DNA from: Hoeflea_A sp040932035
Lineage (GTDB): Bacteria > Pseudomonadota > Alphaproteobacteria > Rhizobiales > Rhizobiaceae
Length of the DNA: 64,000 nucleotides
Assembly: GCF_040932035.1 (NCBI RefSeq)
Contig: NZ_JBFRBB010000001.1
Location: forward strand, 62,001 to 126,000
Direction of reading: 5' to 3'
Positions 33,775-42,416 of this stretch are shown here, in pieces. The notes beneath the pieces are model-generated. The model was not told the origin of the DNA, ran no database searches, and saw only the letters and a list, made by a program, of their open reading frames with translations. Numbering within the stretch: position 1 is the stretch's first letter; every line of letters begins with the position of its first letter. The position numbers and the translations under genes are program-made.

Positions 33775-34212
33775 ATGAAAAACTCAATCGTTCTTAAGAC
33801 AATTTTGCTGATCTCGGGCCTGGTCGCGACCGGGGTCGGAGGGGCTATCCTATTTCTGCCGGTGGCCTTTTACGCAGCCAGCGGCATTGAACTTGGCGGC
33901 AATGTCAGCCTTCTGAATGAGCTGAAGGCGCCGGCAATTGCCATGCTGGCAAGTGGGATATTTGTCATGTCGGGCGCGTTCGTAGCCAGATTGACCCTTA
34001 TTGCCGTCGTCATGTCCGCCTTCCTGTATCTTTCCTTCGGCCTGTCACGGCTGTTGAGCATGGCAATGGACGGAATTCCGGCAGAAAGCCTCGTGCAGGC
34101 GGCCGCACTTGAAATTGTCATCGGCCTGGCGTGTGTCTTTGCCCTGGTGAGGTACCGCGAAAACACAGCGCGCTCGACATCAGGTAGTGCCGCATTTGAT
34201 CCGGTCAATTAA
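33775..34212 (+). CDS. DUF4345 family membrane protein
   Basis: 145-residue protein with four hydrophobic helices (about 8-30, 48-68, 72-92, 110-130). NVSLLNELKAPAIAMLASGIF is the characteristic central piece. It ends the AraC/NmrA/DUF1772/DUF4345 cluster. CAAGGAAA lies ahead of the ATG. No function is known; all three right-hand genes may form one membrane-linked unit with the NmrA-like protein. Confidence 0.82.
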   Translation: MKNSIVLKTILLISGLVATGVGGAILFLPVAFYAASGIELGGNVSLLNELKAPAIAMLASGIFVMSGAFVARLTLIAVVMSAFLYLSFGLSRLLSMAMDGIPAESLVQAAALEIVIGLACVFALVRYRENTARSTSGSAAFDPVN

Positions 34213-34258
34213 GCCGATCGCATTGCGCTGGTGGCCGGCTAAACAGCCGGCCTTGGCT

Positions 34259-35320
34259 TTAGACCCGGCGTCCGGTTGAAGCGTCGAAAAGATGCAGCGA
34301 ACGGGCGGGCAGATGGGCAAAGACCATATCGCCGTCGATCGGGTGTTCATTGTCGAGATGGGCAATGAAGGGCGTGCTGCCGATCGTCGTGTGCAGCAGC
34401 CGGCCGGCGCCCAGTTCCTCCAGGAAATCGACCTTGATCGGAATGGTATGGTCGGCAGCCTGCTGATGGATTTCAACATTTTCCGGCCGAATGCCGATAC
34501 GGATATCGCCTGTGACCTCCAGCTGATGATCGACCGCGACATGGCCGAGGTCCTTGATCTCCAGCCCGCCATTGCCGTTGTAATGGCCGTCGAGGATGTT
34601 CATCGGCGGCGCGCCCATAAAGCTTGCGACAAAGATGCTGGCGGGTGTGTGGTAGATCTGCGCCGGCGTGCCGATCTGTTCGATCTTGCCGGTATTGAGC
34701 ACGGCGATCCGGTCGGCCATGGTCATCGCTTCGATCTGGTCGTGGGTCACGTAGATGGATGTCACCCCGAGTTCGCGCTGCAGCTTGCGGATTTCGATGC
34801 GCATCTGGTTGCGCAGCTTGGCATCGAGGTTCGAAAGCGGCTCGTCAAACAGGAACAGCGCCGGATCGCGCACGATCGCGCGGCCCATGGCAACGCGCTG
34901 GCGCTGCCCGCCTGAAAGCTGGCTCGGGCGGCGGTTTAAAAACTCTTCAATGTGCAGGAGCTTTGCGGCCTTCTGCACGGCCGCGTCGATTTCTTCCTTG
35001 GGCTGGCCGCGGTTTTTCAAACCGTAGGCCATGTTCTTGTAGACCGACATATGCGGGTAGAGCGCATAGTTCTGGAACACCATGGCGATATCGCGCTCGG
35101 CCGGATCCAGCTCGTTGACAACCCGTTCGCCGATGGAAATCGTTCCCTCTGTAATGTCTTCCAGTCCTGCAATCATCCGCAACAGCGTGGATTTTCCGCA
35201 TCCCGAAGGCCCGACAAGGACGATGAATTCACCATCGTCGATACTCAGGCTGGAAGGCGACAGCGCTTCCGTTCCGTTGGGATAGACCTTGCGGACATTG
35301 TCAATGACAACCTTGGCCAT
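34259..35320 (-). CDS. ugpC: sn-glycerol-3-phosphate ABC transporter ATP-binding protein
   Basis: ATPase of the Ugp/carbohydrate ABC class (CUT1, MalK type), 353 residues. Walker A is GPSGCGKST (37-45), the signature is LSGGQRQR (near 135) and Walker B is LFLFDEPLSNLDAKLR. The C-terminal regulatory OB-fold (about 235-353) is complete, with GIRPENVEIH. It drives uptake of glycerol-3-phosphate or its diesters with UgpB, A and E encoded just upstream on the same strand. The ATG at 35320 is 9 bases from the ugpE stop. Confidence 0.95.
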   Translation of the reverse strand: MAKVVIDNVRKVYPNGTEALSPSSLSIDDGEFIVLVGPSGCGKSTLLRMIAGLEDITEGTISIGERVVNELDPAERDIAMVFQNYALYPHMSVYKNMAYGLKNRGQPKEEIDAAVQKAAKLLHIEEFLNRRPSQLSGGQRQRVAMGRAIVRDPALFLFDEPLSNLDAKLRNQMRIEIRKLQRELGVTSIYVTHDQIEAMTMADRIAVLNTGKIEQIGTPAQIYHTPASIFVASFMGAPPMNILDGHYNGNGGLEIKDLGHVAVDHQLEVTGDIRIGIRPENVEIHQQAADHTIPIKVDFLEELGAGRLLHTTIGSTPFIAHLDNEHPIDGDMVFAHLPARSLHLFDASTGRRV

Positions 35321-35329
35321 TCAATTCAC

Positions 35330-36241
35330 CTATTTATCGGACTCAACCAGGCCCTTGACGAACCATCTTTGAAAGAAAACAACAATAATGACGGGTGGCA
35401 GCATGGCAACAATGGCAAGTGCCATTGCCTCGCCATATTCCGGGATCTGCGCCCCGATGAAAACCTGCATGATCTGCGAAATGCCGCGCACCAGCGTGAA
35501 GAAACGCTCATCCGTCGTCATCATGGTCGGCCACAGATACTGGTTCCAGCCGAACACGAACATGATGATGAAAATCGCCGCAATCATCGTTTTCGACAGC
35601 GGCACGAGGATGTCGATAAAAAATTTCACCGGGCCGGCGCCGTCGATCCGAGCCGCTTCGATGAGCTCGTTCGGTACTGATTTGAAGAACTGTCTGAAGA
35701 AAAACGTTCCCGTGGCAGAGGCAATCAGAGGAACGATCAGTCCCGTATAGGTATTCAAAAGGCCAAGCCCCTGAACAATCTCGTAGGACGGCAGGATGCG
35801 CACCTCGAGCGGCAAAAGCAGCGTCGTGAAAATCGCCCAGAAGGCGAATGTTGCGAAACGGAAGCGGAAATAGACAATCGCATAGGCGGCAAGCATGGAG
35901 ATGACGATTTTGCCGACGGCAAATCCGATGCCGAGGATGAACGAGTTCATCAGCATGCGCATGCCGTCGACCGATTTGGTGAAGCCGCCCGGCACCAGCA
36001 TTGCGTTGTAATAATTGGCGCCAAGCTGGTCACCGAATGACGCCTGCAACCCGCCGCTGTGGACGGTTCCGGCGTCATGGCTGGACGTCAGGAATGCCAT
36101 TAATACCGGCAGGAGCATGAACAGCGAGCCGATGATCAGAATTACGTGATCGGACAGTGTCTTCCAGCGAAAGCGCGGTTTGCGGGAACTGGCCTGCGCG
36201 GCGGCTGTTGAGCGTTCAACTGATACGTCTGATGTTGTCAT
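35330..36241 (-). CDS. ugpE: sn-glycerol-3-phosphate ABC permease
   Basis: Second permease of the Ugp system, 303 residues, six helices. The EAA-loop is EAARIDGAGPVKFFIDILVPLS, the coupling helix to the ATPase. A long periplasmic loop after helix 1 (STSSHDAGTVHSGGLQASFG-like) is normal for UgpE. It sits between ugpA and ugpC with 9-base gaps. A divergent paralogue of this protein is encoded at 38742-39575. Confidence 0.94.
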   Translation of the reverse strand: MTTSDVSVERSTAAAQASSRKPRFRWKTLSDHVILIIGSLFMLLPVLMAFLTSSHDAGTVHSGGLQASFGDQLGANYYNAMLVPGGFTKSVDGMRMLMNSFILGIGFAVGKIVISMLAAYAIVYFRFRFATFAFWAIFTTLLLPLEVRILPSYEIVQGLGLLNTYTGLIVPLIASATGTFFFRQFFKSVPNELIEAARIDGAGPVKFFIDILVPLSKTMIAAIFIIMFVFGWNQYLWPTMMTTDERFFTLVRGISQIMQVFIGAQIPEYGEAMALAIVAMLPPVIIVVFFQRWFVKGLVESDK

Positions 36242-36250
36242 ACCGGTGCC

Positions 36251-37132
36251 TCAACTGTAGTGAACGCGACGTTCGATCAGACGGAACTGGAAGATCGTCA
36301 AGATCAGCACGAGGATCATCAGGATCACCGACTGGGCGGAGGAGCCGCCAAGGTCGTTGCCGCGGAAACCATCGAGGAACACCTTGTAGACGAGGGTCAC
36401 CGGATTGTTGCCGGGTTCGCCCTTGAGCACGACGTCGATCACGCCGAATGTGTCAAACAGCGAATAGGTGATGTTGATGATGAGAAGAAAAAATCCTGTC
36501 GGTGCGAGCAGCGGAAATGTGATGGTCCAGAAACGCCGCGTCGACGAGGCGCAGTCGATGGCAGCCGCCTCCTGGACCGATTTCGGTATGCCCTGCAGCC
36601 CAGACAGGAAAAAGATGAAATTGACGGGGATCTGTTTCCAGATCGAGATGGTGATCATGGCGAAAGCCGTGTCGAAACGGTTCACGCCGAGTTTAAAATC
36701 CCACCCGAACGAGCGGAAAAATTCAGCAATCGGGCCGACAAGGTTGTCGAACAGCATGATGCCGATCAGCCCGGCAACCGGCGGCGCAATCGCATAAACC
36801 CACATCAGAAGTGTTTTGTAGGTTGAGGCACCTTTCAGCACACGGTCTGCAGTAACCGCAAGCAACAGCGCGGTCGCGAGGGAAAAGAAGGTCACGAGAA
36901 CCGAGAAAATGACGGTGAACTCGGCTGTGCGGACATAGTCGGAGCGTGAAACCATATCGCTGAAATTGTCGAGGCCGACAAAGGTGGACGAGAATCCGAA
37001 CGGGTCTTCGAGATAGAAGGAAGACCGGATGGCTTCGGCTGCGGGCCAGTAGAAAAAGATGACAATGATCGACAGCTGCGGCAGCAATAGAAGATAGGGA
37101 TACAGCGGCGAGCGGAACTGGGATTTATTCAT
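36251..37132 (-). CDS. ugpA: sn-glycerol-3-phosphate ABC permease
   Basis: First permease of the Ugp system, 293 residues, six helices. The N-terminus SPLYPYLLLLPQLSIIVIFFYWPA is typical, and the EAA-loop EAAAIDCASSTRRFWTITFPLL is complete. It is separated from ugpB by a 61-base gap containing a terminator-like stem-loop, so its expression is probably lower than that of the binding protein. ugpE starts 9 bases later. Confidence 0.94.
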   Translation of the reverse strand: MNKSQFRSPLYPYLLLLPQLSIIVIFFYWPAAEAIRSSFYLEDPFGFSSTFVGLDNFSDMVSRSDYVRTAEFTVIFSVLVTFFSLATALLLAVTADRVLKGASTYKTLLMWVYAIAPPVAGLIGIMLFDNLVGPIAEFFRSFGWDFKLGVNRFDTAFAMITISIWKQIPVNFIFFLSGLQGIPKSVQEAAAIDCASSTRRFWTITFPLLAPTGFFLLIINITYSLFDTFGVIDVVLKGEPGNNPVTLVYKVFLDGFRGNDLGGSSAQSVILMILVLILTIFQFRLIERRVHYS

Positions 37133-37148
37133 GCGATGACCCGTCTTG

Positions 37149-37183
37149 AAAAAATGCGGGGCATGCGCCTGGCACGCCCCGCA
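37149..37183 (-). terminator. Attenuator-like stem-loop between ugpB and ugpA
   Basis: On the minus strand TGCGGGGC and GCCCCGCA pair (37155-37183), with a further 4 base pairs inside, and the stem is followed by TTTTTT (opposite 37149-37154). This is a complete Rho-independent shape, but it lies within the operon, so it is likely a partial terminator that lets less mRNA continue into ugpAEC. Confidence 0.7.
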
Positions 37184-37193
37184 TCATCATACA

Positions 37194-38507
37194 CTAGTTG
37201 CCCATTGTTTTTGAGAAACGCTCGAGCAGATCGTTGGATTCTTCTTCGATCGTAGTGAAGGCGGTGTCCACGTCCGTCTCACCCTGAAGAAGCTTGCCGT
37301 ATTCGCGGTTCATCACATCGCGGATCTGGACGTAGAAACCGAGACGGTAACCCTTTGTCCAGTCGCCTGCAGGCAGTGAAAGCTGCTTGATGCCGATTTC
37401 GGCCTGTGGCGTCGATTTGTAGTAACCGTCCTTCTTGGCAAGGTCGTAGGCGGCCGTTGTGATCGGCACGTAACCGGTTTCCTTGTGCCAGAAATACTGG
37501 ATTTCAGGCGAGGTCAGGAACTTGAAGAACTGGGCGACTGCTTCGTTTTCTTCCTTCGGGTGGCCGGACATTGCAAACAGGGCGGCGCCGCCGATGAAAG
37601 TCTGGGTCGGGTCTTTCGTCAGCGATTCCCAGTAGGGCAGATAGGTTGCGTTGAACGGGAACTTTGCGGACTTCTTGACGCCGCCGAACGAACCGGACGA
37701 GCCGAGCCACATGGCCACCTGGCCTTCGTTGAAGGGCTTCTGGTTGTCAGTCCAGCCGGTTCCGTACCAGCCGAATAGACCGTTATCCAGCCACTCTTTG
37801 ACGGCTGTGAAATGACCCTTGATCGGGTCCTGGTTCATCAGCATGACCGGCGTGCCTTCGGCATAGCCGTTGTCCTTGGTGGCGAATTCCAGATTGTGAC
37901 GGGAATAGAAATTCTCGGTGAAGATCCACGGAAGGTGGGACTGGGAAAGCGGAACATATCCGGCGGCTTTGAGTTTCGGTGCCGTGACGGACTGGAATTC
38001 CTCCCAGGTTTTCGGCGGTGTGACACCGGCCTTTTTCAGCGCGTCTTCATTGTAGTAAAGGATCGGCGTCGAGGAGTTGAACGGCATGCCGATCATTTTT
38101 CCCGCTTCGTCCGCATAGAAGTAGCGCACGCCCGAAATGTAGTCGTTGATGTCGAAGGGAACGCCATTATCCTTCATAAGATCCTGGGCCGGCACAACGG
38201 CGCCCTTTGCACCGATAAGCGTTGCCGCTCCGGCGTCGAAGATCTGGATGACGTTTGGCTGTTCACCGCCGCGGAACGCAGCGATACCGGCAGTCATGGT
38301 TTCTTCATAGGTGCCCTTGAAAACAGGCGTGATCTTGTAGTCGGATTGCGATGCGTTGAATTTTTCAGCAATCTCGTTGACGGTATTACCAAGCTGGCCG
38401 CCCATCGCGTGCCACCATGTAATTTCCGTTTGTGCGAAGGCCGGTACGGCCAAAGCGACGGACATGGCGGTTGCCATGGCGCCGACGAAGTACTTGCGAA
38501 TTGACAT
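37194..38507 (-). CDS. ugpB: sn-glycerol-3-phosphate ABC substrate-binding protein
   Basis: Periplasmic binding protein, 437 residues, with a signal peptide (MSIRKYFVGAMATAMSVALAVPAFA). The mature part opens TEITWWHAMGGQLG, the UgpB signature, and contains FGGVKKSAKFPFNATYLPYW, which continues the family pattern. It binds glycerol-3-phosphate and glycerophosphodiesters. It is the first gene of ugpBAEC. GGGGAGG precedes the ATG by 6 bases. A candidate Pho box (38617-38634) lies about 110 bases upstream. Confidence 0.94.
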   Translation of the reverse strand: MSIRKYFVGAMATAMSVALAVPAFAQTEITWWHAMGGQLGNTVNEIAEKFNASQSDYKITPVFKGTYEETMTAGIAAFRGGEQPNVIQIFDAGAATLIGAKGAVVPAQDLMKDNGVPFDINDYISGVRYFYADEAGKMIGMPFNSSTPILYYNEDALKKAGVTPPKTWEEFQSVTAPKLKAAGYVPLSQSHLPWIFTENFYSRHNLEFATKDNGYAEGTPVMLMNQDPIKGHFTAVKEWLDNGLFGWYGTGWTDNQKPFNEGQVAMWLGSSGSFGGVKKSAKFPFNATYLPYWESLTKDPTQTFIGGAALFAMSGHPKEENEAVAQFFKFLTSPEIQYFWHKETGYVPITTAAYDLAKKDGYYKSTPQAEIGIKQLSLPAGDWTKGYRLGFYVQIRDVMNREYGKLLQGETDVDTAFTTIEEESNDLLERFSKTMGN

Positions 38508-38616
38508 TATTCGCCTCCCCAGAGTTGATCGGATTGACCCCGAAACGACAACGCGCCTTGTCGGTCGCGGACGTCGGAAACTAGGCTATGGCAAGTGACA
38601 CGCGAATGTCAAAAAA

Positions 38617-38634
38617 ATGAAGAAATTATGACAG
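38617..38634 (-). promoter_or_regulatory. Candidate Pho box before ugpB
   Basis: On the minus strand CTGTCAT-AATT-TCTTCAT matches the PhoB box (CTGTCAT-A/T4-CTGTCAT) perfectly in the first half and in 4 of 7 positions in the second, with the right 11-base period. TTGACA follows (opposite 38607-38612) as a possible -35, but no good -10 is seen. Ugp operons are phosphate-controlled elsewhere. Confidence 0.35.
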
Positions 38635-38741
38635 AAAAAATTGTGAAAGCGAAAATGGCTGGGGTGTTGCCGAAGGTGCTGAAATGCCTTCTGATGGCTG
38701 AAATGAATTGATCCTCGAACAGCATCGGTATAGTTGGACGG

Positions 38742-39575
38742 ATGGCAAAAAAACGCAGCGCGCAAAGAGTGATAGACCATCTGGTTCTGATAACCGGATC
38801 GCTGATTATGTTGCTGCCGGTGGTGGCTGTCTTTTTGACGTCAACCCACCAGAATTCGGAGATTTCCCGCGAAGGGCTGCAGATGAGCTGGGGGCCGGAA
38901 TTCACCCAGGTCTACGGTCAGGTCCTGACTGCAAAGGCGGGTTTCAGCCAGACGATCACCGCCGGCGGCATGGCGCTGAATTCGACGGTTCTGGCGCTCG
39001 GCTTCGCGCTCGGTAAATGCCTGCTGTCCGTGCTCTCGGCCTATGCGCTTGTCTATTTTCGTTTGCGTTTCGCTTCCTTTCTGTTCTGGCTCATTTTTGC
39101 CAGCCTACTGCTGCCGATCGAGACCCGGATCCTGCCCAGTTTCATGGTTGTCCACACGCTCGGACTGCTCAACAGCTATACCGGCCTCATCGTGCCGTTG
39201 CTGGCCGCGGCGGTTGGTACATTTTTTTTCCGGCAGTTCTTCAAGTCCGTTCCCGACACCTTGCATGAGGCTGCACGGATCGACGGTGCTGGGCCTTTCC
39301 GGTTTCTGGTCGATATTCTGTTGCCGGTATCCTGGCCAATGATACTGGCGCTTTTTGCCGTCACTTTCGTGCAGGGCTGGAACCAGTATCTTTGGCCGCT
39401 GATGATCACCACCACCGGCGAGGGCTATTTTACCCTGGTGCGGGGCATCGAGCGCTTCGGCACGGCATCGAACTACGGCATGGCGCTGGCGATTCTCGCC
39501 ATGCTGCCGCCGGTCATCGTGGTGCTGCTTCTGCAGAAATGGCTGGTGAAGGGGCTGGTCGGGGAACAGAAGTGA
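38742..39575 (+). CDS. Orphan carbohydrate ABC permease, UgpE paralogue
   Basis: 277-residue six-helix permease that is clearly related to the ugpE product in the same window: both have DHLVLI(T/I)GSL.MLLPV-type starts, the segment GLIVPL.A...GTFFFRQFFKSVP and WNQYLWP. The EAA-loop EAARIDGAGPFRFLVDILLPVS is intact. It is not accompanied by its own binding protein, partner permease or ATPase and is divergent from ugpB by 234 bases. It may replace UgpE under some conditions or be a leftover of a duplicated operon. Ribosome site is weak (GGACGG before ATG). Confidence 0.86.
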   Translation: MAKKRSAQRVIDHLVLITGSLIMLLPVVAVFLTSTHQNSEISREGLQMSWGPEFTQVYGQVLTAKAGFSQTITAGGMALNSTVLALGFALGKCLLSVLSAYALVYFRLRFASFLFWLIFASLLLPIETRILPSFMVVHTLGLLNSYTGLIVPLLAAAVGTFFFRQFFKSVPDTLHEAARIDGAGPFRFLVDILLPVSWPMILALFAVTFVQGWNQYLWPLMITTTGEGYFTLVRGIERFGTASNYGMALAILAMLPPVIVVLLLQKWLVKGLVGEQK

Positions 39576-39587
39576 TTTCCGCCGGAA

Positions 39588-40382
39588 TCAGCCGGCTTTG
39601 CGAAACCGGCTTCCCGGCGCCGGCGGCGTTTCGGGTGGACCGGCAAAGCACTGAGCATGCGCCATCCATTCCGTTGCGATCGGCCCTTCAACCGTGAGCG
39701 ATGTATCTGCGATGTTGCGTGTCTGCGTGACCACCTGCGCAAATTCGACCGCCTGACCGGTGATGCGCTCCGCCTGACCGGCCTCGCCATATTCGACAAC
39801 GAATCCGGAAGGAAGGGTTAAGGTCAGATGCGGCATGGTTTCGGGCACGTCCCTGCCGCGCACCTTGAAGGCCCAGCCGAACGTGTTGACGCCGAGCACG
39901 ACAATGTTGCGGATGCGATCGGCCTCCTTGCGCTCGACGCCCAAAACATCGAACACCTCCTGGCCATGCGCCCAGGTCTCCATCTGCCGTGCCGTCATCG
40001 ATGAGCGGACCGACATATCGGGACCGGCCCATTGTACCCGCATTTTCGGGTCCAGCTTCGACCAGCGCGGCCCCATATCTAGGAAAAGCTCCTGCCAGGC
40101 GGCCAACAGATCGCGTCCCCGTTCCCGCACTTTACCGTTTTCGAAGGTCCGCAGGCTGCTTCCGGCGAGCGCCTTAACCAGTTCATCCAATTCGGATTTG
40201 AATTTGTCCGGATCGGTCAAAGACAGATCGGCTGCCCTGTTCCAGAAATGCAGATGGGCAAGCACGTCATTGATTGTCCAGCCCTTGAACTGCGTTTCCT
40301 GCACGAAGTCCTTGTCTTCAAGGTCGGCCAGAATCGCAGCCAGTGCCTCACTCTCGGCCAGAAAATCCTGCGCCTGCTCCAT
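39588..40382 (-). CDS. TIGR03084 family metal-binding protein
   Basis: 264-residue protein of the TIGR03084 family, related to DinB/maleylpyruvate-isomerase N-terminal metal-binding helical bundles. The histidine and aspartate metal positions are visible in WTINDVLAHLHFWNRAAD and METWAHGQEVFDVLG. Its role is unknown; in this order it occurs beside acyl-CoA carboxylase or AtuA genes. Here it is the last gene of the Atu-like cluster, 45 bases after the biotin carboxylase stop. The ATG at 40382 has GGGAGGAA about 5 bases ahead. Confidence 0.85.
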   Translation of the reverse strand: MEQAQDFLAESEALAAILADLEDKDFVQETQFKGWTINDVLAHLHFWNRAADLSLTDPDKFKSELDELVKALAGSSLRTFENGKVRERGRDLLAAWQELFLDMGPRWSKLDPKMRVQWAGPDMSVRSSMTARQMETWAHGQEVFDVLGVERKEADRIRNIVVLGVNTFGWAFKVRGRDVPETMPHLTLTLPSGFVVEYGEAGQAERITGQAVEFAQVVTQTRNIADTSLTVEGPIATEWMAHAQCFAGPPETPPAPGSRFRKAG

Positions 40383-40427
40383 TGAATTCCTCCCTTGTGG
40401 CCGTGCCGGTCCACATATTTGCGATAA

Positions 40428-42416
40428 TCATTCCGCCGCTTCGCTGATGTCGATCATCAGGTCGCCGGACCCAAGCTGATCGCCCTTTGCCGCACCAATC
40501 TGATTGACGACACCGGCAATCGGCGCCGTGATCTGGTGTTGCATTTTCATCGCCTCGAGCACCGCCAGCGCATCCCCTTTGGCAACGGCCTGGCCTTCAT
40601 TGACAAGTATGTCGATCACGAGGCCCGGCATTGGCGCAAGGACGCGTCCCCCGGCGCCGGCCTCGTCTTCTTCGCCCGCAATCACCCGGTGGAATGAAAA
40701 GCGTTTTTCCGCCACCGCCAGAGATATTGTGTCCGCTTGCTCAATGACGGCCACCGCATCGACAGTGCGGCCGTCGATTTTTGCGCGCACGCTTTCGCGG
40801 TCATGCGCGGAGATTTCAACGGTGCACTCATCTTCGCCAATTATGACGGACCAACCGGCACCCTCGCAGCGCACGCCGATATCAAATGCACCCTGATCGC
40901 TTGCAAGGTGCAACGGCATCGCCGGCAAGGATGCACTCGACCAGCCAAGCTGGGTTCGGGAGAGATATCCGGCATTGCGGTATGCTGCGTCCCGGTCGGC
41001 GCTGAGCAGCAACACCGCGGCCAGCGCAACATCGGTTCCGCTAGGAATATCCGCCGCAATGCCGCCGGGATAGGTTTCACCGATAAAGGCGGTTGTTGCG
41101 TTGCCCTGGGCAAATGTGCCGGTCTTCAAGATATCAGCCAGAAACGAGGTGTTGGTTACCGGTCCAAGCAGAACGGTTTCCTCCAGCGCCCTGATCAGCC
41201 GTGTTCGCGCGACATCACGGCTTTCACCCCAAGCAACGATTTTGGCGAGCATAGGATCGTAAAAGGGCGAAATCTCCTGGCCGGTTGCAATTCCCGCATC
41301 GATCCTGATGCCGTCGCCCTCGGCGGGGCGCCACAGATCGATGTGGCCGGTCACCGGCAAAAACTCCTGCGCCGGGTCTTCGGCATAAAGCCGGACCTCG
41401 ATCGCGTGACCGTTTAATTGAACATTGTCCTGCGAAAGCGGCAGCTTTTCGCCGCGCGCCACTGCAATCTGCAGGGCAACGAGATCGAGACCGGTGATCA
41501 TTTCGGTCACCGGATGTTCGACCTGAAGGCGCGTGTTCATTTCAAGAAAATAGAAGTCGCCTGATGCATCGAGCAGAAATTCAACGGTGCCCGCGCCGCG
41601 GTAGTCTACCGCCTTTGCCGCTGCCACCGCAGCGGCACCCATAGCCTCGCGCAGATTTGGTGTCATCACCGGGCAGGGGGCTTCCTCCACCACCTTCTGG
41701 TGACGCCGCTGCACCGAGCAGTCACGCTCGCCAAGGTGGATATAATTGCCGTGCGCATCGGCGAACACCTGCATCTCGACATGGCGGGGCCGCATGATCG
41801 CCTTTTCGATGATCAGTTCGTCCGAGCCGAACGCATTGGCTGCTTCCGAGCGCGCCAGGGAAAGCGCAGCACCAAGGTCGGCCGGTTTTTGGACGAGCCG
41901 CATGCCGCGGCCGCCGCCGCCGGCTGCCGCCTTGACCATGACGGGATAGCCGATCTCGTCTGCGGCTTTGGTGAGCGCCGCGTCGCTTTGATCCTCACCC
42001 TCATAGCCCGGCACGCACGGCACCCCGGCGGCGATCATGCGCCGCTTGGCTTCAGCCTTGTTGCCCATCAGGTAAATCGCCTTGGCAGGCGGTCCGACAA
42101 AGACAATGCCGGCGTCTTCAACAGCCTCGGCAAAAGCTTCATTTTCCGAAAGGAAGCCGTAGCCGGGATGAATCGCTGATGCGCCGGCGGCCTTGGCCGC
42201 GGCGATAATATTGTCGGGGCGCAAATAGCTGTCGCCCACCGGCCCCGGTCCGATAAGCAGGGCTTCGTCCGCCTGCGCGACATGCGGCGCGTTCCGGTCC
42301 GCTTCGGAATAGACCGCGATGGTTCGAAGACCAAGCGCCCGGGCGGAACAGATGATGCGGCAGGCGATTTCGCCGCGATTGGCGATCAGGATCGAGTCAA
42401 AGGCCACGGTGCTCAT
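40428..42416 (-). CDS. Acyl-CoA carboxylase alpha subunit (biotin carboxylase + BCCP)
   Basis: 662-residue alpha subunit of a biotin-dependent acyl-CoA carboxylase. The biotin carboxylase domain (1-450) contains IANRGEIACRI, the ATP-grasp glycine loop VKAAAGGGGRGMRLV and CSVQRRHQKVVEE; the biotinyl lysine K624 is in VLEAMKMQHQI at the C-terminus, joined by the BT linker. It carboxylates acyl-CoA with the beta subunit encoded in the same operon; geranyl-, methylcrotonyl- or propionyl-type substrates are possible. ATG 42416 overlaps the hydratase stop (ATGA); an in-frame ATG at 42428 is possible. Confidence 0.92.
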   Translation of the reverse strand: MSTVAFDSILIANRGEIACRIICSARALGLRTIAVYSEADRNAPHVAQADEALLIGPGPVGDSYLRPDNIIAAAKAAGASAIHPGYGFLSENEAFAEAVEDAGIVFVGPPAKAIYLMGNKAEAKRRMIAAGVPCVPGYEGEDQSDAALTKAADEIGYPVMVKAAAGGGGRGMRLVQKPADLGAALSLARSEAANAFGSDELIIEKAIMRPRHVEMQVFADAHGNYIHLGERDCSVQRRHQKVVEEAPCPVMTPNLREAMGAAAVAAAKAVDYRGAGTVEFLLDASGDFYFLEMNTRLQVEHPVTEMITGLDLVALQIAVARGEKLPLSQDNVQLNGHAIEVRLYAEDPAQEFLPVTGHIDLWRPAEGDGIRIDAGIATGQEISPFYDPMLAKIVAWGESRDVARTRLIRALEETVLLGPVTNTSFLADILKTGTFAQGNATTAFIGETYPGGIAADIPSGTDVALAAVLLLSADRDAAYRNAGYLSRTQLGWSSASLPAMPLHLASDQGAFDIGVRCEGAGWSVIIGEDECTVEISAHDRESVRAKIDGRTVDAVAVIEQADTISLAVAEKRFSFHRVIAGEEDEAGAGGRVLAPMPGLVIDILVNEGQAVAKGDALAVLEAMKMQHQITAPIAGVVNQIGAAKGDQLGSGDLMIDISEAAE

